Source: Microcebus murinus
Lineage: Eukaryota > Chordata > Mammalia > Primates > Cheirogaleidae
Direction: 5' to 3'
NCBI RefSeq assembly: GCF_040939455.1
Contig: NC_134112.1
Span: 67,721,001 to 67,785,000 of the forward strand
DNA length: 64,000 bases
The notes under the pieces were generated by a model. The model made no database searches. It was not told where the DNA came from and saw only the letters and a program-made list of their open reading frames with translations. Below, piece by piece: positions 1 through 12,500 of the stretch (its first letter is position 1; each line of letters opens with the position of its first letter). Position numbers and translations under genes: made by a program.

Positions 1-1346
1 CTGTAGTTCCTATGTGTCCACTTAGGTGCTGCTCAGTTAATACCAGTTTGCTGGTGAGTATATGTGGTGCCTGTTTTTCCATTCTTGGGATACTTCACTT
101 AGTAGTATGGGTTCCAGCTCTAACCAGGAAAATATAAGATGTGCTATATCACCGTTGTTTCTTAGAGCTGAATAGTACTCCATGGTATACAGATACCACA
201 TTTTATTAATCCATTCTTGGATAGATGGGCAGTTGGGCTGTTTCCACAGCCTTGTGATTATGAATTGTGCTGCTATAAACATTTGAGTGCAGGTGTCTTT
301 TTTGTAGAGTGTCATTGGATCTTTTGGGTAGATGCTCAGTAATGGGATTGCTGAATCAAATGGTAGATCCACTTGTATCGCTTTAAGGTATCTCCATATT
401 GCTTTCCACAGAGGTTGAACTAGTTTGCAGTCCCACCAGCAATGTAGGAGTGTTCCTCTCTCTCTGCGTCCATGCCAGCATCTGTCGTTTGGGGACTTTT
501 TGATAAAGGCCATTCCTACTAGAGTTAAGTGATATCTCATTGTGGTTTTGATTTGTATTTCCCTGATGGTTAGAGATGTTGAGCATTTTTTCATATGTTT
601 GTTGGCCATTCTTCTGTCTTCTTGAGAAAAGTTTCTGTTCAAGTCCTTTGCCCACTTTTTGATAGGGTTATTTGATTTTTTCTTGCTGATTTTCATGAGT
701 TCTAAGTATATTCTAGTTATCAGCCCCTTATCAGATGGGTAGGATGCAAAAATTTTCTCCCATTCTGTAGGTTGTCTGTTTACTTTCATGACTGTTTCTT
801 TGGCTATGTAGAAGCTTTTTAGTTTGATCATGTCCCATTTATATATTTTTGTTGCTGCTGTGATTGCCTTTGGGGTCTTCTTCAGAAATTCTTTGCCTAG
901 GCCGATGTCTAGGAGAGTGTTTCCAACGTTTTCCTCTAGAACTCTAATAGTTTCATACCTTAGGTTTAAGTCTGTTATCCAGCATGAGTTGATTTTTTTG
1001 AGAGGTGATAGGTGTGGGTCCTGCTTCAGCTTTCTACAAGTGGCTATCCAGTTTTCCCAGCACCATTTATTGAAAAGGGATTCTTTTCCCCAGCATATGT
1101 TTTTATCTGCTTTGTCAAGGATTAGATGGCTATATGGGGATGGTTTTGTCAGGATTCTCAGATCTGTTCCACTGGTCAATATTCCTATTTTTGTGCCAAT
1201 ACCAGATTGTTTTAATTACTACAGCTTTGTAGTAAAGTTTGATATCTGGCATATTAATACCTCCCATTTTGTTTTTGTCACCTAGAATTGCTGTTGATAT
1301 TCGGGGTCTTCTTTGGTTCTATACGAAGCGTAAAATTATTTTTTCT
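1..1346 (-). mobile_element. 5'-truncated L1 LINE, 3' end cut by window edge
   Basis: The segment matches the 3' part of the two full-length L1s in this window almost base for base, on the minus strand. It starts inside the 3'UTR at the window edge and stops at about 1346, where L1 similarity ends abruptly within ORF2, the usual result of incomplete reverse transcription. Its poly(A) tail and left target-site duplication lie outside the window, so insertion hallmarks cannot be checked. Confidence 0.93.
37..1346 (-). pseudogene. L1 ORF2 C-terminal fragment
   Basis: The minus strand encodes the C-terminal third of L1 ORF2p, downstream of the reverse-transcriptase core. The last 380 codons (1179 to 37) are open and include the Cys/His-rich C-terminal segment and the final SPANWY. 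Upstream, at about 1148-1155, two bases are missing relative to the intact copy, which shifts the frame. The endonuclease and reverse transcriptase domains are absent, so the fragment cannot be an active retrotransposon. Known: ORF2p supplies endonuclease and reverse transcriptase for LINE-1 mobility. Confidence 0.9.
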
Positions 1347-4020
1347 GAATTATTAAGGGAGATTGCTATTGCTGTGCTGTGACTGTTGTATAGTCTATTT
1401 GGAGAAAGTGGGGGTGGGAAGGTAGAGGGACTTGGTGACACCTTTGCCTTTAGAGTTTTATTTCTGTTGTGACAATAGCATGTCTGAACTGACATCCTGA
1501 GGGCAAACTGATGGCCATGCCTTATCCTTCAGTTTTACTTAGTCTCCTGGTTCCTGATTCCTCACTTTCCAGCTTGCTACCCTGGGCTCTGAGTCGCCAG
1601 CTGGGTCTTTCATCTCTTGGATTTTTTACTTGCTCCTGTATCTGGTTCCCACTAACAGCAGAGATCCTCAACCTGGGATCCACGTATCCTTAAGGCATTT
1701 GTTTCGGGTGGGAGGAGTCTGTAAAACCTTGTTACATTGTACATGAACTTTTGTGGATATATACATGGGTGCATTTCTTTTTTTCTGGGTGGATAGCCTA
1801 CAATTTCATTAAATTCTCCAAGAGATTTCGAAATTATGAAAGGCAAAATGTTTTCCATGTTTTCGATATTGATTAGGCCAAATACTCAGTGAGCTGCAAT
1901 CATGGACCATATTATTTACCATCATACAGCCTGCTTTTATCAAATTGCTTTTTGACATTATACCATCTGTTTACATTGAGGAATGTTATAATAAATAGCT
2001 GCATAAAACATGCTATCATATTTGTTATAAGCATATACATTGTCCCCACATTGCACATTGACCTTTTTAGGAGTACCCATGAGAGAAATTTCCCTTAGAT
2101 CTCTGTGCCAGGAAAATAAAATGCTATATTTGTCCTTGGTAATGGATATATTTTTTTGCTGTGTCCCTGTGACTTCTGTAACTCTTAATTCTCCTTTCCT
2201 GTTTTTACTGCAAGAAACTCAACCAAAATTTGTGGCCTAGCTCTAGCTTACCTATGATTTTTTTATTTTTCTGACCCCAATTTTATGATGTTTATTTTTA
2301 ATCTCTTATGTGTGTATTAAACAAGATGCCTTTTTAAAAGAAGGATTTATTGTAAAATATTAATATGTAATCATAATTTGAAGTATGCATAGTTAATTTC
2401 CTGTGTAAGATGGACTCGCATATTGTGTTAGATATTGCCTTAACCATCTATGTCCAACATGAAACATAACTTCTCTATCATCTGCAGGAATTGTGATCCA
2501 AAGTGATATCAATCTTCAAGCAGTGGGGTCTGCCTGTTGGGTGCCCATTAAGCGTGAATTTAATCCTCCCTGGGAAGAGAAGGAGGTGGAAAAGGAGCTT
2601 GAGATAAAGGGTAGGAGGAGGAAACTAGGGCACATGCTAGAGTTCTAAAGGTGCACGCTCTCTAGAGTCAAAGTAACAACAGATTTCTTGATCAAGGTGC
2701 ATGAAAACTGTGAACTGCTCAGTTTCATTTACTCACTGGTGAATCCTAAGAGTAATTTGATAGAGTGAGAGAACAGGATCCCAGACAGCGGGGGTTGGGA
2801 GAGAATAGGTAGTGGTAATGCAATGCAGTAAAGATCATTGATGCTAATCGCCTGTCAGTAACAGATGGGAATGAAATCGGACTGAACCTAGAGGGACAGC
2901 AGGGTCAAGGGAGTTTTCTGTTTGTGTTTTTCTTTTTCTTTCCCCAGTGGCAGTGAGACCTAATGATGAAAAATATTAGCTTGGAAAGAGAAATGAGATT
3001 GTGAAGTCTGGGATACAGGGAAATGGTAGGAAAGAATCAGAGAGCAGCATGCCCAGGAAAGGTGGTGACAGTTTTTGAAGGAGGAAAGGATATCTCTTAT
3101 GAAACAAAAGATAAGAAAGGACAGAAGTAAATACAGAGACATATTAATGTGAATAGAAGGTGAGGTGAAGGAATATACAAGGGATGGCCCAATATTCTCA
3201 AGAAAGGAAAAAGGAGAAGATTTTAAGTAAACCATGTGAAAAAAGAATAGGGGTTAGTTCTGATATAAGCAGCCACCTTCAGGAGAGAGGTGTTAATAAA
3301 AGAGTAACAACAGTAACAAAGAAACAAAGTGGAGAGAAGGGAGAAGGTCAGTTCAACAGCTCCAGAAACTTTGTTGAAAATTGACCATGTTAAGACCCTG
3401 GACCACTGATGGCCCAGGATCAGAGAAGAGACAATGGAAATCATACTTAGTGGGCAAGTAGCTCACCAAGCACAGGGCAGATGGAAAACAGATGAAAGCG
3501 AAACATGAGCATAGTCACATGTGGATTTTCAACAATGTTTGCTGGACTTAGAATAGCACACGGAGTTGGGTTGGAGGACTGTGAAGATTCAGGTTTGCTA
3601 ACAACCTTGTAGAAATATTCAGGGCATCGTTGACCTCGGTTAACACCACGACCCATCAGGGAAAGGAGGTGTGTTGAGTGAGGACAGGTGCTGCTCCTAT
3701 GTGGAGGGAGAGGAAACGGTGGCACTGTCTTCATGGGGGCCATTGAGTGAGACGTCTTTTAAGTGATAAAAGGCCCCAGGGTTAAGCCCTGTGGGTGGGT
3801 CACTGAGACAGTATAGAGGGAAATGGATGAGCAGGGAGTGTTGTGGAGATGTAATAAGAGCTTGCACATGTCATAATGTGATCTAAACAAATAGGTGTAC
3901 AGGGCTTGTGGGGAGCCAGCTCCCCACAAATCTGAGAGACAGTAAGGCATGTAAGGTCCTGCTCAGCCACAGAAGTCTCTAAATGCAGGAGTTTGGATTC
4001 TAACATCATCTCTGTTTATA
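1347..4020. other. Non-coding stretch, no gene recognised
   Basis: No splice-consistent exon or long ATG reading frame stands out. The part around 2560-3450 is purine-rich on the plus strand (many GGA and GAA runs) and may be a decayed repeat, but I cannot name the family. The 3' end is the likely upstream region of the defensin-like gene that starts at 4066. Confidence 0.5.
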
Positions 4021-4065
4021 TTGTTTTATCCTTTTGAAACATTGTTGTGGCGGACCTACCTCACC

Positions 4066-5706
4066 ATGAAGATTCATTACCTTTTCTTAATCCTTGTCCT
4101 GAGCCTGCCATCCACCTCAGGTAAGACTTCAGGCATAGTCAGGGAAGAGTTGAAACAAATGAGAAGCCTGTATGAAATGATACCAACAACCATCTATTCA
4201 CAGTGTTACCCAGTAGGTGCTGAGTGAACACTTGTTGGATGAACTTGTTGAATGGATGAATTCGTTTCTTTAGAAATGATGCCTTAAGAAATGAGATTAG
4301 AATTTGGAGAATTCCAGGATTCCCTTTCTCTTTCATACTAAATTTCCCATCTCAGCTATAGAATAGAAACTTAGATTATTTCCAAGAAAGGGAATTTAGA
4401 GATTATCTCCTCTGCCCCCTCATTTTACAAAAATGATTTCAAGACCTTAACTCCGGGTACACCATGTAAATTTTATTTCCACTCACATGTTTCTCTGCCA
4501 AATCTAAGTAAGGTGCCAATACTTTCCATTTCATAGAGTTTTGTTGCAAACCTTAAATGTGTTAATTCATGTTAAGGGCTTTTAGGAAGTACCTGACAAA
4601 CAGTAAGTGCTCAAGAAATGTTAACTATTATTATTATCATTACTACTATTTATACTTTTTTTAGTTTATCCCCTTCTGTAACTTCTTTTTTCAGTTCAGA
4701 ATATCTTCAAGCAGGATGGGTCCAGAAAAAATTGTGAAGTTATTGGAGTTTACCTTTAACACTGCAGGTGCTCATAGTTAAAGGCCTGACAGGGCAGAGA
4801 ATGGAAGGGAAGGGATAGAGGAGAGAGAATGTCAGGAAGATGGAAACATGGATAGTATGAAGGAGAGAAGAGGGAGGACTTGTCAATGATGGCACTGAGG
4901 GGTTTGTAAATGATTTAGAAGGTTGTGGTGCCGTTAATAGAAATGCGAATGCAGAGAAAGAGAGCTAATTTGGGGATGAAGCCAGGGAAAATGATTTCAG
5001 AACGTATAAGGGTGCTTACAAATTGCATACAATGAGGGATTTTTTTAAAAAGCTAAATAAATTAGTAAGAAGATTCAGGCAGAGACAAATCAGCTTAGAG
5101 AAAATTTGGAAGAATGATGATGCTATATTCCAAAATGGCCTCAGGCAAGGTACCTGAGAATGGAGGGTAGAGGAAGTCCTTGATGGGGGTTCAGTTAGGA
5201 ATGGAGTGCCTAATGGTTACCTCCTGAGAAACTGTGCTGGCAGCGGTGGCACACCTACCATGGTGTGATGTGCAGCATTGGCCTTTCTCCAAGGATTGCC
5301 CCATAATGCTTTATGCATTCCAAAGGGAGGCCATGTAGTCTCCTACGCTAAGTCAGGTGCGCTGGCAGATCCTGTTGGTCCCTTCTAAAATATATTTTCA
5401 AATCTGATTAAAAACTATTCTGGTTGGGCCATTCTCACCAATATTTTCCTATAAAGCTTTATATTTAATGTCTCTATTAGAACTTCGTAAATATATTCAC
5501 AAATAAATACATTCAGTTTTTGTTTGTTTACCTGTTTGTTTCTAGGAAATGAAGATACTTATGAAATCACTAGTATCATGGAATGTAAAAATCAAACACT
5601 GTGTAATTCTCAAAATACTAATGGACACTGCTTTCATACGAAGGAGGTTGGATTATGTGTCTTGCGTCTTGCGAAAAGTGCAAAGCAGCTAACCATAAAG
5701 AAATAG
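4066..5706 (+). CDS. Beta-defensin-like secreted peptide, two coding exons (4066-4120, 5546-5706)
   Basis: Exon 1 (4066-4120) encodes a signal peptide starting MKIHYLFLILVL and ends in phase 1 at a GTAAGA donor (4121). Exon 2 (5546-5706) follows a TTTCTAG acceptor and ends in TAG; AATAAA lies 45 bp later. The spliced product is 71 aa. A short signal-peptide exon joined in phase 1 to one cysteine-containing exon is the standard beta-defensin gene layout. Cysteines fall at residues 32, 38, 47 and 56 (spacings 5, 8, 8). These can be matched to Cys1-4 of the six-cysteine pattern, but the terminal CC pair is absent and KSAK (62-65) stands where it would be. The mature part is only mildly basic. 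No frameshift or premature stop is seen, so it may be a divergent functional gene or a recently relaxed one. Family assignment is inference from architecture; another small secreted peptide family remains possible. The intron is 1425 bp. Confidence 0.62.
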
Positions 5707-5751
5707 CCAATTAGGAAGACAAGATGATCAACTCCCTTGTCTTATTAAAAA

Positions 5752-5757
5752 AATAAA
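5752..5757 (+). promoter_or_regulatory. Polyadenylation signal AATAAA of the defensin-like gene
   Basis: A canonical AATAAA lies 45 bp after the stop codon of the defensin-like peptide, which fits a very short 3'UTR and supports a real transcript end. Confidence 0.55.
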
Positions 5758-6479
5758 GTCTGCTTTCTTTTTCCCCTTTTTTCTCTAGTGACACATTTAT
5801 TTATTGACAGTTTAGACAAAAGTTTATCAAGGAACTTTAGGTGTTTAGGATAAATGACAATAAAAACTGATATGTTTTTCTTTAGTTCCAACACATGAGA
5901 GAATACAGATTTGAGAAACCAAAAGAAGACCTGTCCTGTTTGGATTGTGGGGGAAAGTTTTAGGGAGTGTGAAGTGGGTGGAAAAAGGATGGGGGGGGGC
6001 AACTGTACCATGGTGTGAATGAGAGAGAGAGGCTGATGGGAGTAGAGATTATGAATGCATTCTTCCCTCAGTGTCTTGCAGGAGATTTTGGTAAAGACTT
6101 AATTCGTTTTCTAATTCATATTTTTGATCCAAATCTTTGATTGTAACATTTTAGTGTTTGCATTGCTAAGGTAATTCCATTCCTGACTTTACAAGCCAAA
6201 TACTCACACTGTGCCCAAAGCAGACCTAGTAAAGTAGGAGGAGGATTCTCCAAGCCTGGGACTCCTTCCCGTTGGCTGGTGCCTGTGATGCCCGTGCTGT
6301 GTGCACGAGTACCTTATCCTCCACGGCTCCCGGATTCCACCATGCCAGCTTCCCTCTGAAACCGCCGTTCTAAGGTTTTTAAGAAAACACAGCATGATTG
6401 AACAATTCTAATTTGAGTAGAAAAGACTGCCTATCCATGCAGTAGTATCTGCAGTTTAAATAGGAGGCTTATTATTAGT

Positions 6480-7260
6480 AGGTGAAGTTCAGACTAAATT
6501 GGGGTGGATCAGTCAGGGTTCTGGCCGGAGACTGATGAGACTTTGGAAGCGGTTCACAAGGTGTGAGGCGGTGGGGCTAGTTGGCAGTGAAAGAGAGGGA
6601 TCAGGAAGCGACGACGGGGCAGTGGGAATGATGAAGAGGAGGAAGGCTTCAACTAATATGCCTCGACCTGAGGGTGCTCCACACAGTCCTGGGGCACCAG
6701 CGGGGCAAACGCAAGAGAGGGTGAGGGAAAACATAGTAAGTCAAAAACAGTGGTTTGTGCTTTATCATTAATAGACGGGAGGGGCAGCAGTGAGGCTTAT
6801 CAGAGGAAATATTGGTACTGATGTGCTTACAGGAGAAAGGTTTTGTTTGCCTGTTTAAGAATTCAGGGTGGCAGCTGCAGGCCCTGCCTTCCGGGGGGGC
6901 CCTGGTGACCAGCTAGAAGGGTGCTGTGCCTCCCCAGGTGAGCTGGGCCCCTTTGTGATGCTGATGAAAGCGCCCAGAAGGGGGTTATGACAGTGACCTC
7001 CTCTCACCCCCAACTCCTGTCCTCCCCACTCTCCCACCCTCAGAACCCAACCTGGGCGCGTCAGATGTCCTTGCCTAGGAGGTCGTGCGGCTCCGGGCGG
7101 TGGACACGGCGGTCCTGGAGCTTCCAGCTGCAGGGCGTGGGCTTGGACCCAGCTCCCAGGTGGTGTGAGACACAGGCCTGACCATTCCAGTGCCCCCAAA
7201 GCCCTCCCTGCCCTTTGAATCCGAAAATCATAGCCCTGGTCCCAGTTCCCAACATCCTGT
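6480..7260. other. GC- and CpG-rich patch of unknown origin
   Basis: This stretch is far richer in GC and CpG than its AT-rich surroundings, with dense CpGs around 7055-7120. A segment at 7044-7159 is bounded by a pyrimidine-rich CCCTCAG acceptor-like site and a CAG/GTGGTG donor-like site and is open in one frame, but I recognise no protein. It could be a small CpG island, a decayed processed copy, or part of an unrecognised LTR. Confidence 0.35.
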
Positions 7261-7639
7261 GTGCTTTTTTAAAGGTGCATTAAAAACATGTAAAATGGAC
7301 TGTTCATGCTTCTTGCTGCTATGAATACATCATTTCCTATTTCTATACTCAATACTCCCTCCTCTCACAAATACTCAGGGCTGGTTTGCTCGAGTTTTCC
7401 AGTTGGTCTCCCAGCCTCAGGCTTGCTCCCGAATTCATTCTCTTTCTTCACTAAAAAGATAAAGAGAGAGAAAGGGAGGAAGGAGGGAAAGGTTACACAT
7501 CTATGGCTTAGCTATTTGTGGGGGAAGGGAACTGAATTCTGTGTGCCCAGATTCAGGTGTTTACTGATGTGTGTACCCAAACAAAAATCAGTTTACAACA
7601 GCAATGGCAAAAACAACCAGGCAACACGATGGTAACACA

Positions 7640-7810
7640 GTGCATACTTGTATGTGAGGTAGGTACTATTGGTATCACCTGTGTACAGATGAAGAAACTG
7701 AGGTACTTGAGAGGTTAAATAAACTTCTTGGGATGGTATGAGCTGTAAGGGGTGATGTTGGGATTCGAACTCAAGCAGTGAACCTCTGCAGCCAAAGCCC
7801 TTACCTACTC
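7640..7810 (+). repeat. MIR SINE
   Basis: The segment contains the MIR core: a stretch like GATGAAGAAACTGAGG, then a decayed TTAA-containing middle and GGGATTCGAACTCAAG. It is diverged, as expected of this mammal-wide family. Confidence 0.8.
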
Positions 7811-9267
7811 TCCAAAGAAAGCAAGTAGAAGCAAGTGAGTAACTTGCAGGTACAAACTTGAAGCAACATTTCCAGACAGATACTGAGACAAGTTCATAGC
7901 AGGCCAAACCAACTCACTTGACTGAGTAAAAATTAGGAGTTCTTTAATTTCTACAGAAGTATACTTGTTGCCTTTCAAGGTAAGTGGTGGGAGCAGGAAA
8001 TAATGGGATTTGCAGGTAATAAACAGAGCAGGAACCAATGTTAAAAGCATGTATAAAAAATGTTCTTTCAGTTTATATGTCAAATGGACTAAGTTAAAAA
8101 TATAAATACGTTACAAGAGATTGCAGTTCTTTTACGAAAAGGAACTATGCACATTTACATCAGAAAGAGCAGTTGGAATGAACCCTGATCTAATATTAAT
8201 ATTAGCCATATTAAGACAGTAAAGCCCAAAGGCTTTGAATTTTGAACTTAATCATGATAATTCAGTAGTGGGATGCTTTATTCTTGAGGGAACTAACCAC
8301 AAATAGTGCATATCAATACATTTATATATGAATTTATACTCATTGGTTGAGCAAAAAATATGTTAGGCATTTTTTGCCAATTTTCCAAGCAGTGTTAAAA
8401 ATGTTAATGAAATGAGTTTGAAATTCCCAGATAAAAACAAAAAACAACAACAAAAGTCATTATTAAGTTCCCATCTCCCTGAGCTGCACCTTGGAAGTCT
8501 CTGCTGGCAGAAAGACTTTTGAGGCTGTGCCTGAGCTAATCAGCTGAGCAGTCTTGGGAACCTGGAGGCAGCTGAGGAAGCAGATATGGGAAACTTTGCT
8601 CTTTAGAAACTTTTACTCCCTGAAAACAAATGACCATATTTTGATTTCAACTTAATTCAGATAGTTTATTGGATATTTACTATATGTTTTCTACATGGTT
8701 TCAGTTTAAACACAATTCTGCATTTGAGAGTCCCTTGGTTTCATTTATGTAGTAACATTATTTATACTTCCACAATATAAATTATTTCATACAGTTGCCT
8801 AATAGGGTAACATTTTCGTCAATCAGGATGACAAAGATCATATTTAGTGCTGGTGAGGGGGGAGGAAAATTGATACAAGCTTTCTTCAAAGCTGTCAGTA
8901 TGAATTAGGAGACTTAATATGCTCTTATTTTTTTTCCTTCACCACCTAAATCGATTTAATTAGTGAAAAATAACCCTTTTCGATCACATGGTCTCGTGTG
9001 TAGTATAATGGCTACAATGGTAATGCAAGTCCAGGGACAAAGAACTTTAGCTCTAGTGGTAGTGTGAGATCAATTCTTTAACAGGTACAATTTTATTAGT
9101 AAAGATGCCAACTCTAGTATAAAACAAACCTAGTTCTTTTTAAGAACTAGACAGAAGAGATGGGGTAATACAGATGAGCTATATGAAATATGTCAATGCA
9201 TGTAAATGTTCTTTACATTTACATATGTATGTAACACATATATTACTATATTACACACCTAATAATG
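7811..9267. other. AT-rich stretch without recognised gene
   Basis: No exon, RNA gene or clear repeat is recognised. The sequence is AT-rich with short A-runs. The next feature is the L1 inserted at 9279. Confidence 0.5.
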
Positions 9268-9534
9268 CCACTGCTAGTATTTTTTTATTTTTTATTATTA
9301 TTTATTTATTTATTTTATTTTATTATTTTATTTCGGCATATTATGGGGGTACAGATTTTAAGGTTTTAATAAATGCCCATTTCCCCTCCTCCCCACAAAA
9401 GTCTGAGTCTCCATCATGACCATCCCCCAGATGGTGCACATCTCATTCATTATGTATGTATATACCCGCCCCCCTCCCCCCTGCCCAATACCCTATTACT
9501 GTAGTACCTATGTGTCCACTTAGGTGCTACTCAG

Positions 9535-12500
9535 TTAATACCAGTTTGCTGGAGAATATATCTGGTGCTTCTTTTTCCATTCTTGGGATACTTCACTTAG
9601 TAGTATGGGTTCCAGCTCTAACCAGGAAAATATAAGATGTGCTATATCACCATTGTTTCTTAGAGCTGAATAGTACTCCATGGTATACAGATACCACATT
9701 TTATTAATCCATTCTTGGATTGATGGGCACTTGGGCTGTTTCCACAGCCTTGCAATTATGAGTTGTGCTGCTATAAACATTCGAGTGCCAGTGTCTTTTT
9801 TGTAGAGTGTCATTGGATCTTTTGGGTAGATGCCCAGCAATGGGATTGCTGGATCAAATGGTAGATTCACTTTTATCGCTTTAAGGTATCTCCCTCCATA
9901 TTGCTTTCCACAGAGGTTGAACTAGTTTGCAGTCCCACCAGCAGTGTAGGAGTGTTCCTCTCTCTCCGCAACCATGCCAGCATTTATTGTTTGGAGATTT
10001 TTTGATAAAGGCCATTCTCACTGAGGTTAAGTGATATCTCATTGTGGTTTTGATTTGCATTTCCCTGATGATTAGAGATGTTGAGCATTTTTTCATATGT
10101 TTGTTGGCCATTCTTCTGTCTTATTTAGAAAAGTTTCTGTTCAAGTCCTTTGCCCACTTTTTAATGGGGTTATTTGATTTTTTCTTGCTGATTTTCATGA
10201 GTTCTAAGTATATTCTAGTTATCAGTCCCTTATCGGATGCATAGGATGCAAAAATTTTCTCCCATTCTGTAGGTTGTCTGTTTACTTTCATGACTATTTC
10301 TTTGGCTGTGCAGAAGCTTTGTAGTTTGATCATGTCCCATTTATTTATTTTTGTTGCTGCTGTGATTGCCTTTTGGGACTTCTTCATAAACTCTTTGCCT
10401 AGGCCGATGTCTAGGAGAGGGTTTCCAGCTTTTTCCTCTAGAGTTCTAATAGTTTCATACCTTAGGTTTAAGTCTGTTATCCAGCTTGAGTTGTTTTTTG
10501 TGAGAGGTGAAAGGTGTGGGTCCTGTTTTAGCCTTCTACAGGTGGCTATCCAGTTTTCCCAGCACCATTTATTGAAAAGGGATTCTTTTCCCCCGCGTAT
10601 GTTTTTGTCTACTTTGTCAAAGATTAGATGGCTATATGAGGATGGTTTTATATCAGGATTCTCAGATCTGTTCCACTGGTCAATATTCCTACTTTTGTGC
10701 CAATACCATATTGATTTAATTACTACAGCTTTGTAGTATAGTTTGATATCTGGCATATTAATGCCTCCCATTTTGTTTTTGTTGCCTAGAATTGCTCTTG
10801 ATATTCGGGGTCTTCTTTGGTTCCATACAAAGCTTAAAATTATTTTTTCTGTATCTGTGAAGAATGCTGATGGGATTTTAATAGGTATTGCATTGAATCT
10901 GTAGAGCAGTTTGGGTAGTATAGACATTTTGATGATATTGAGTCTGCCGATCCACGAGCATGGTATGGATTTCCATCTATTTACATCCTCTGCTATTTCC
11001 TTCCTCAGTGTTTCATAGTTCTCCCTGTAGAGGTCTTTTACATCCTTGGTGAAGTATATTCCTAGGTACTTTAATTTCTTTGTTGCTATTGTGAAGGGAA
11101 TTGAGTCTTTGATTTGGTTCTCAATGAGATTGTTGTTGGCGTATATGAATGCCTCTGATTTCTGTGTATTGATTTTGTATCCTGAGACTTTACTAAATTC
11201 ATTGATCAGTTCCAGGAGTTTCTTGGTTGAATCTTTGGGGTTTTCTAGATACAATATCATATCATCAGCAAACAGTGAAAGTTTGATCTCTTCTGCCCCT
11301 ATTTGGATAGCTTTGATTCCATTTTCCTGTCTGATTGCTGTAGCCAAGACTTCCAGCACTATGTTGAACAGAAGTGGAGATAGTGGGCAGCCTTGTCTGG
11401 TTCCAGTTCTAAGTGGGAATGATTTCAATTTTTCCCCATTCAGTATGATGTTGGCTATGGGTCTGTCATATATGGCTTGTATCATTTTTAGGTATGTCCC
11501 TTCTATGCCTATTTTCTTAAGTGTTCGTATCATGAAAGGGTGTTGAATTTTGTCAAAAGCTTTTTCTGCATCTATTGAAAGAATCATGTGGTCTTTGTTT
11601 TTGCTTCTGTTTATGTGGTGAATTGCATTTATAGAATTATGTATGTTGAACCATCCCTGAATCCCTGGGATGAAGTCCACTTGGTCGTGGTGGATTTTTT
11701 TTTTTTTCCCGGCATATTATGGGGGTACAGATTTTAAGGTTTCAATGAGTGCCCATTTTCCCCCCTCCCCCCAAACGCCTGAGTCTCCATCATGACCATC
11801 CCCTGGATGATGCACATCTCACTCATTATGTTTGTATCTACCCGCCCCCCTCTCCCCTCCCACCTGTGGATTATTTTTTTGATAAGTGTCTGGATTCGGT
11901 TAGCTAAGATTTTGTTGAAAATTTTTGCATCTATATTCATTAGGGATATTGGTCTGTAGTTTCCTTCTTTTGTTGCATCCTTACCTGGTTTTGGTATCAG
12001 AGTAATGTTCGCTTCATAAAAGGTGTCGGGGAGGTTTCCGTTCTTCTTGATGTTGTGGAATAGTTTCTGCAAGATAGGTACTAGTTCTTCTTTGTAAGTG
12101 TGGTAAAATTCAGGTGTGAAGCCATCTGGACCGGGACTTTTCTTTTCAGGGAGATTTTTAATTGCTGTTTCTATTTCAGCTGTTGAGATTGGTCTGTTCA
12201 GGGATTCTATTTCTTCCTGGTTGAGCCTAGGGAGGCTGTGTGTTTCTAGAAATGTGTCCATTTCCTCCACATTTTCCAGTTTGTGTGCATAAAGATTTTT
12301 GTAGTATTCATAAATTGTATCTTGTATCTCTTTGGGATCAGTTGTGATATCTCCTTTTTTATTCCTGATGGAGCTTATTAGAGATTTCTCTTTTCTGCTT
12401 TTCGTTAGCTTAGCCAATGGTGTGTCAATTTTGTTTATTTTTTCCAAGAACCAACTTTTTGTTTTATTAATCTCCTGAATAGCTTCCCTGTTTTCAATTT

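Noticed and set aside
5890..5965. EKP...CLDCGGKF-like string recalling a zinc-finger linker
   Set aside because: Spacing does not fit a C2H2 finger, a stop follows at once and no second finger is present.
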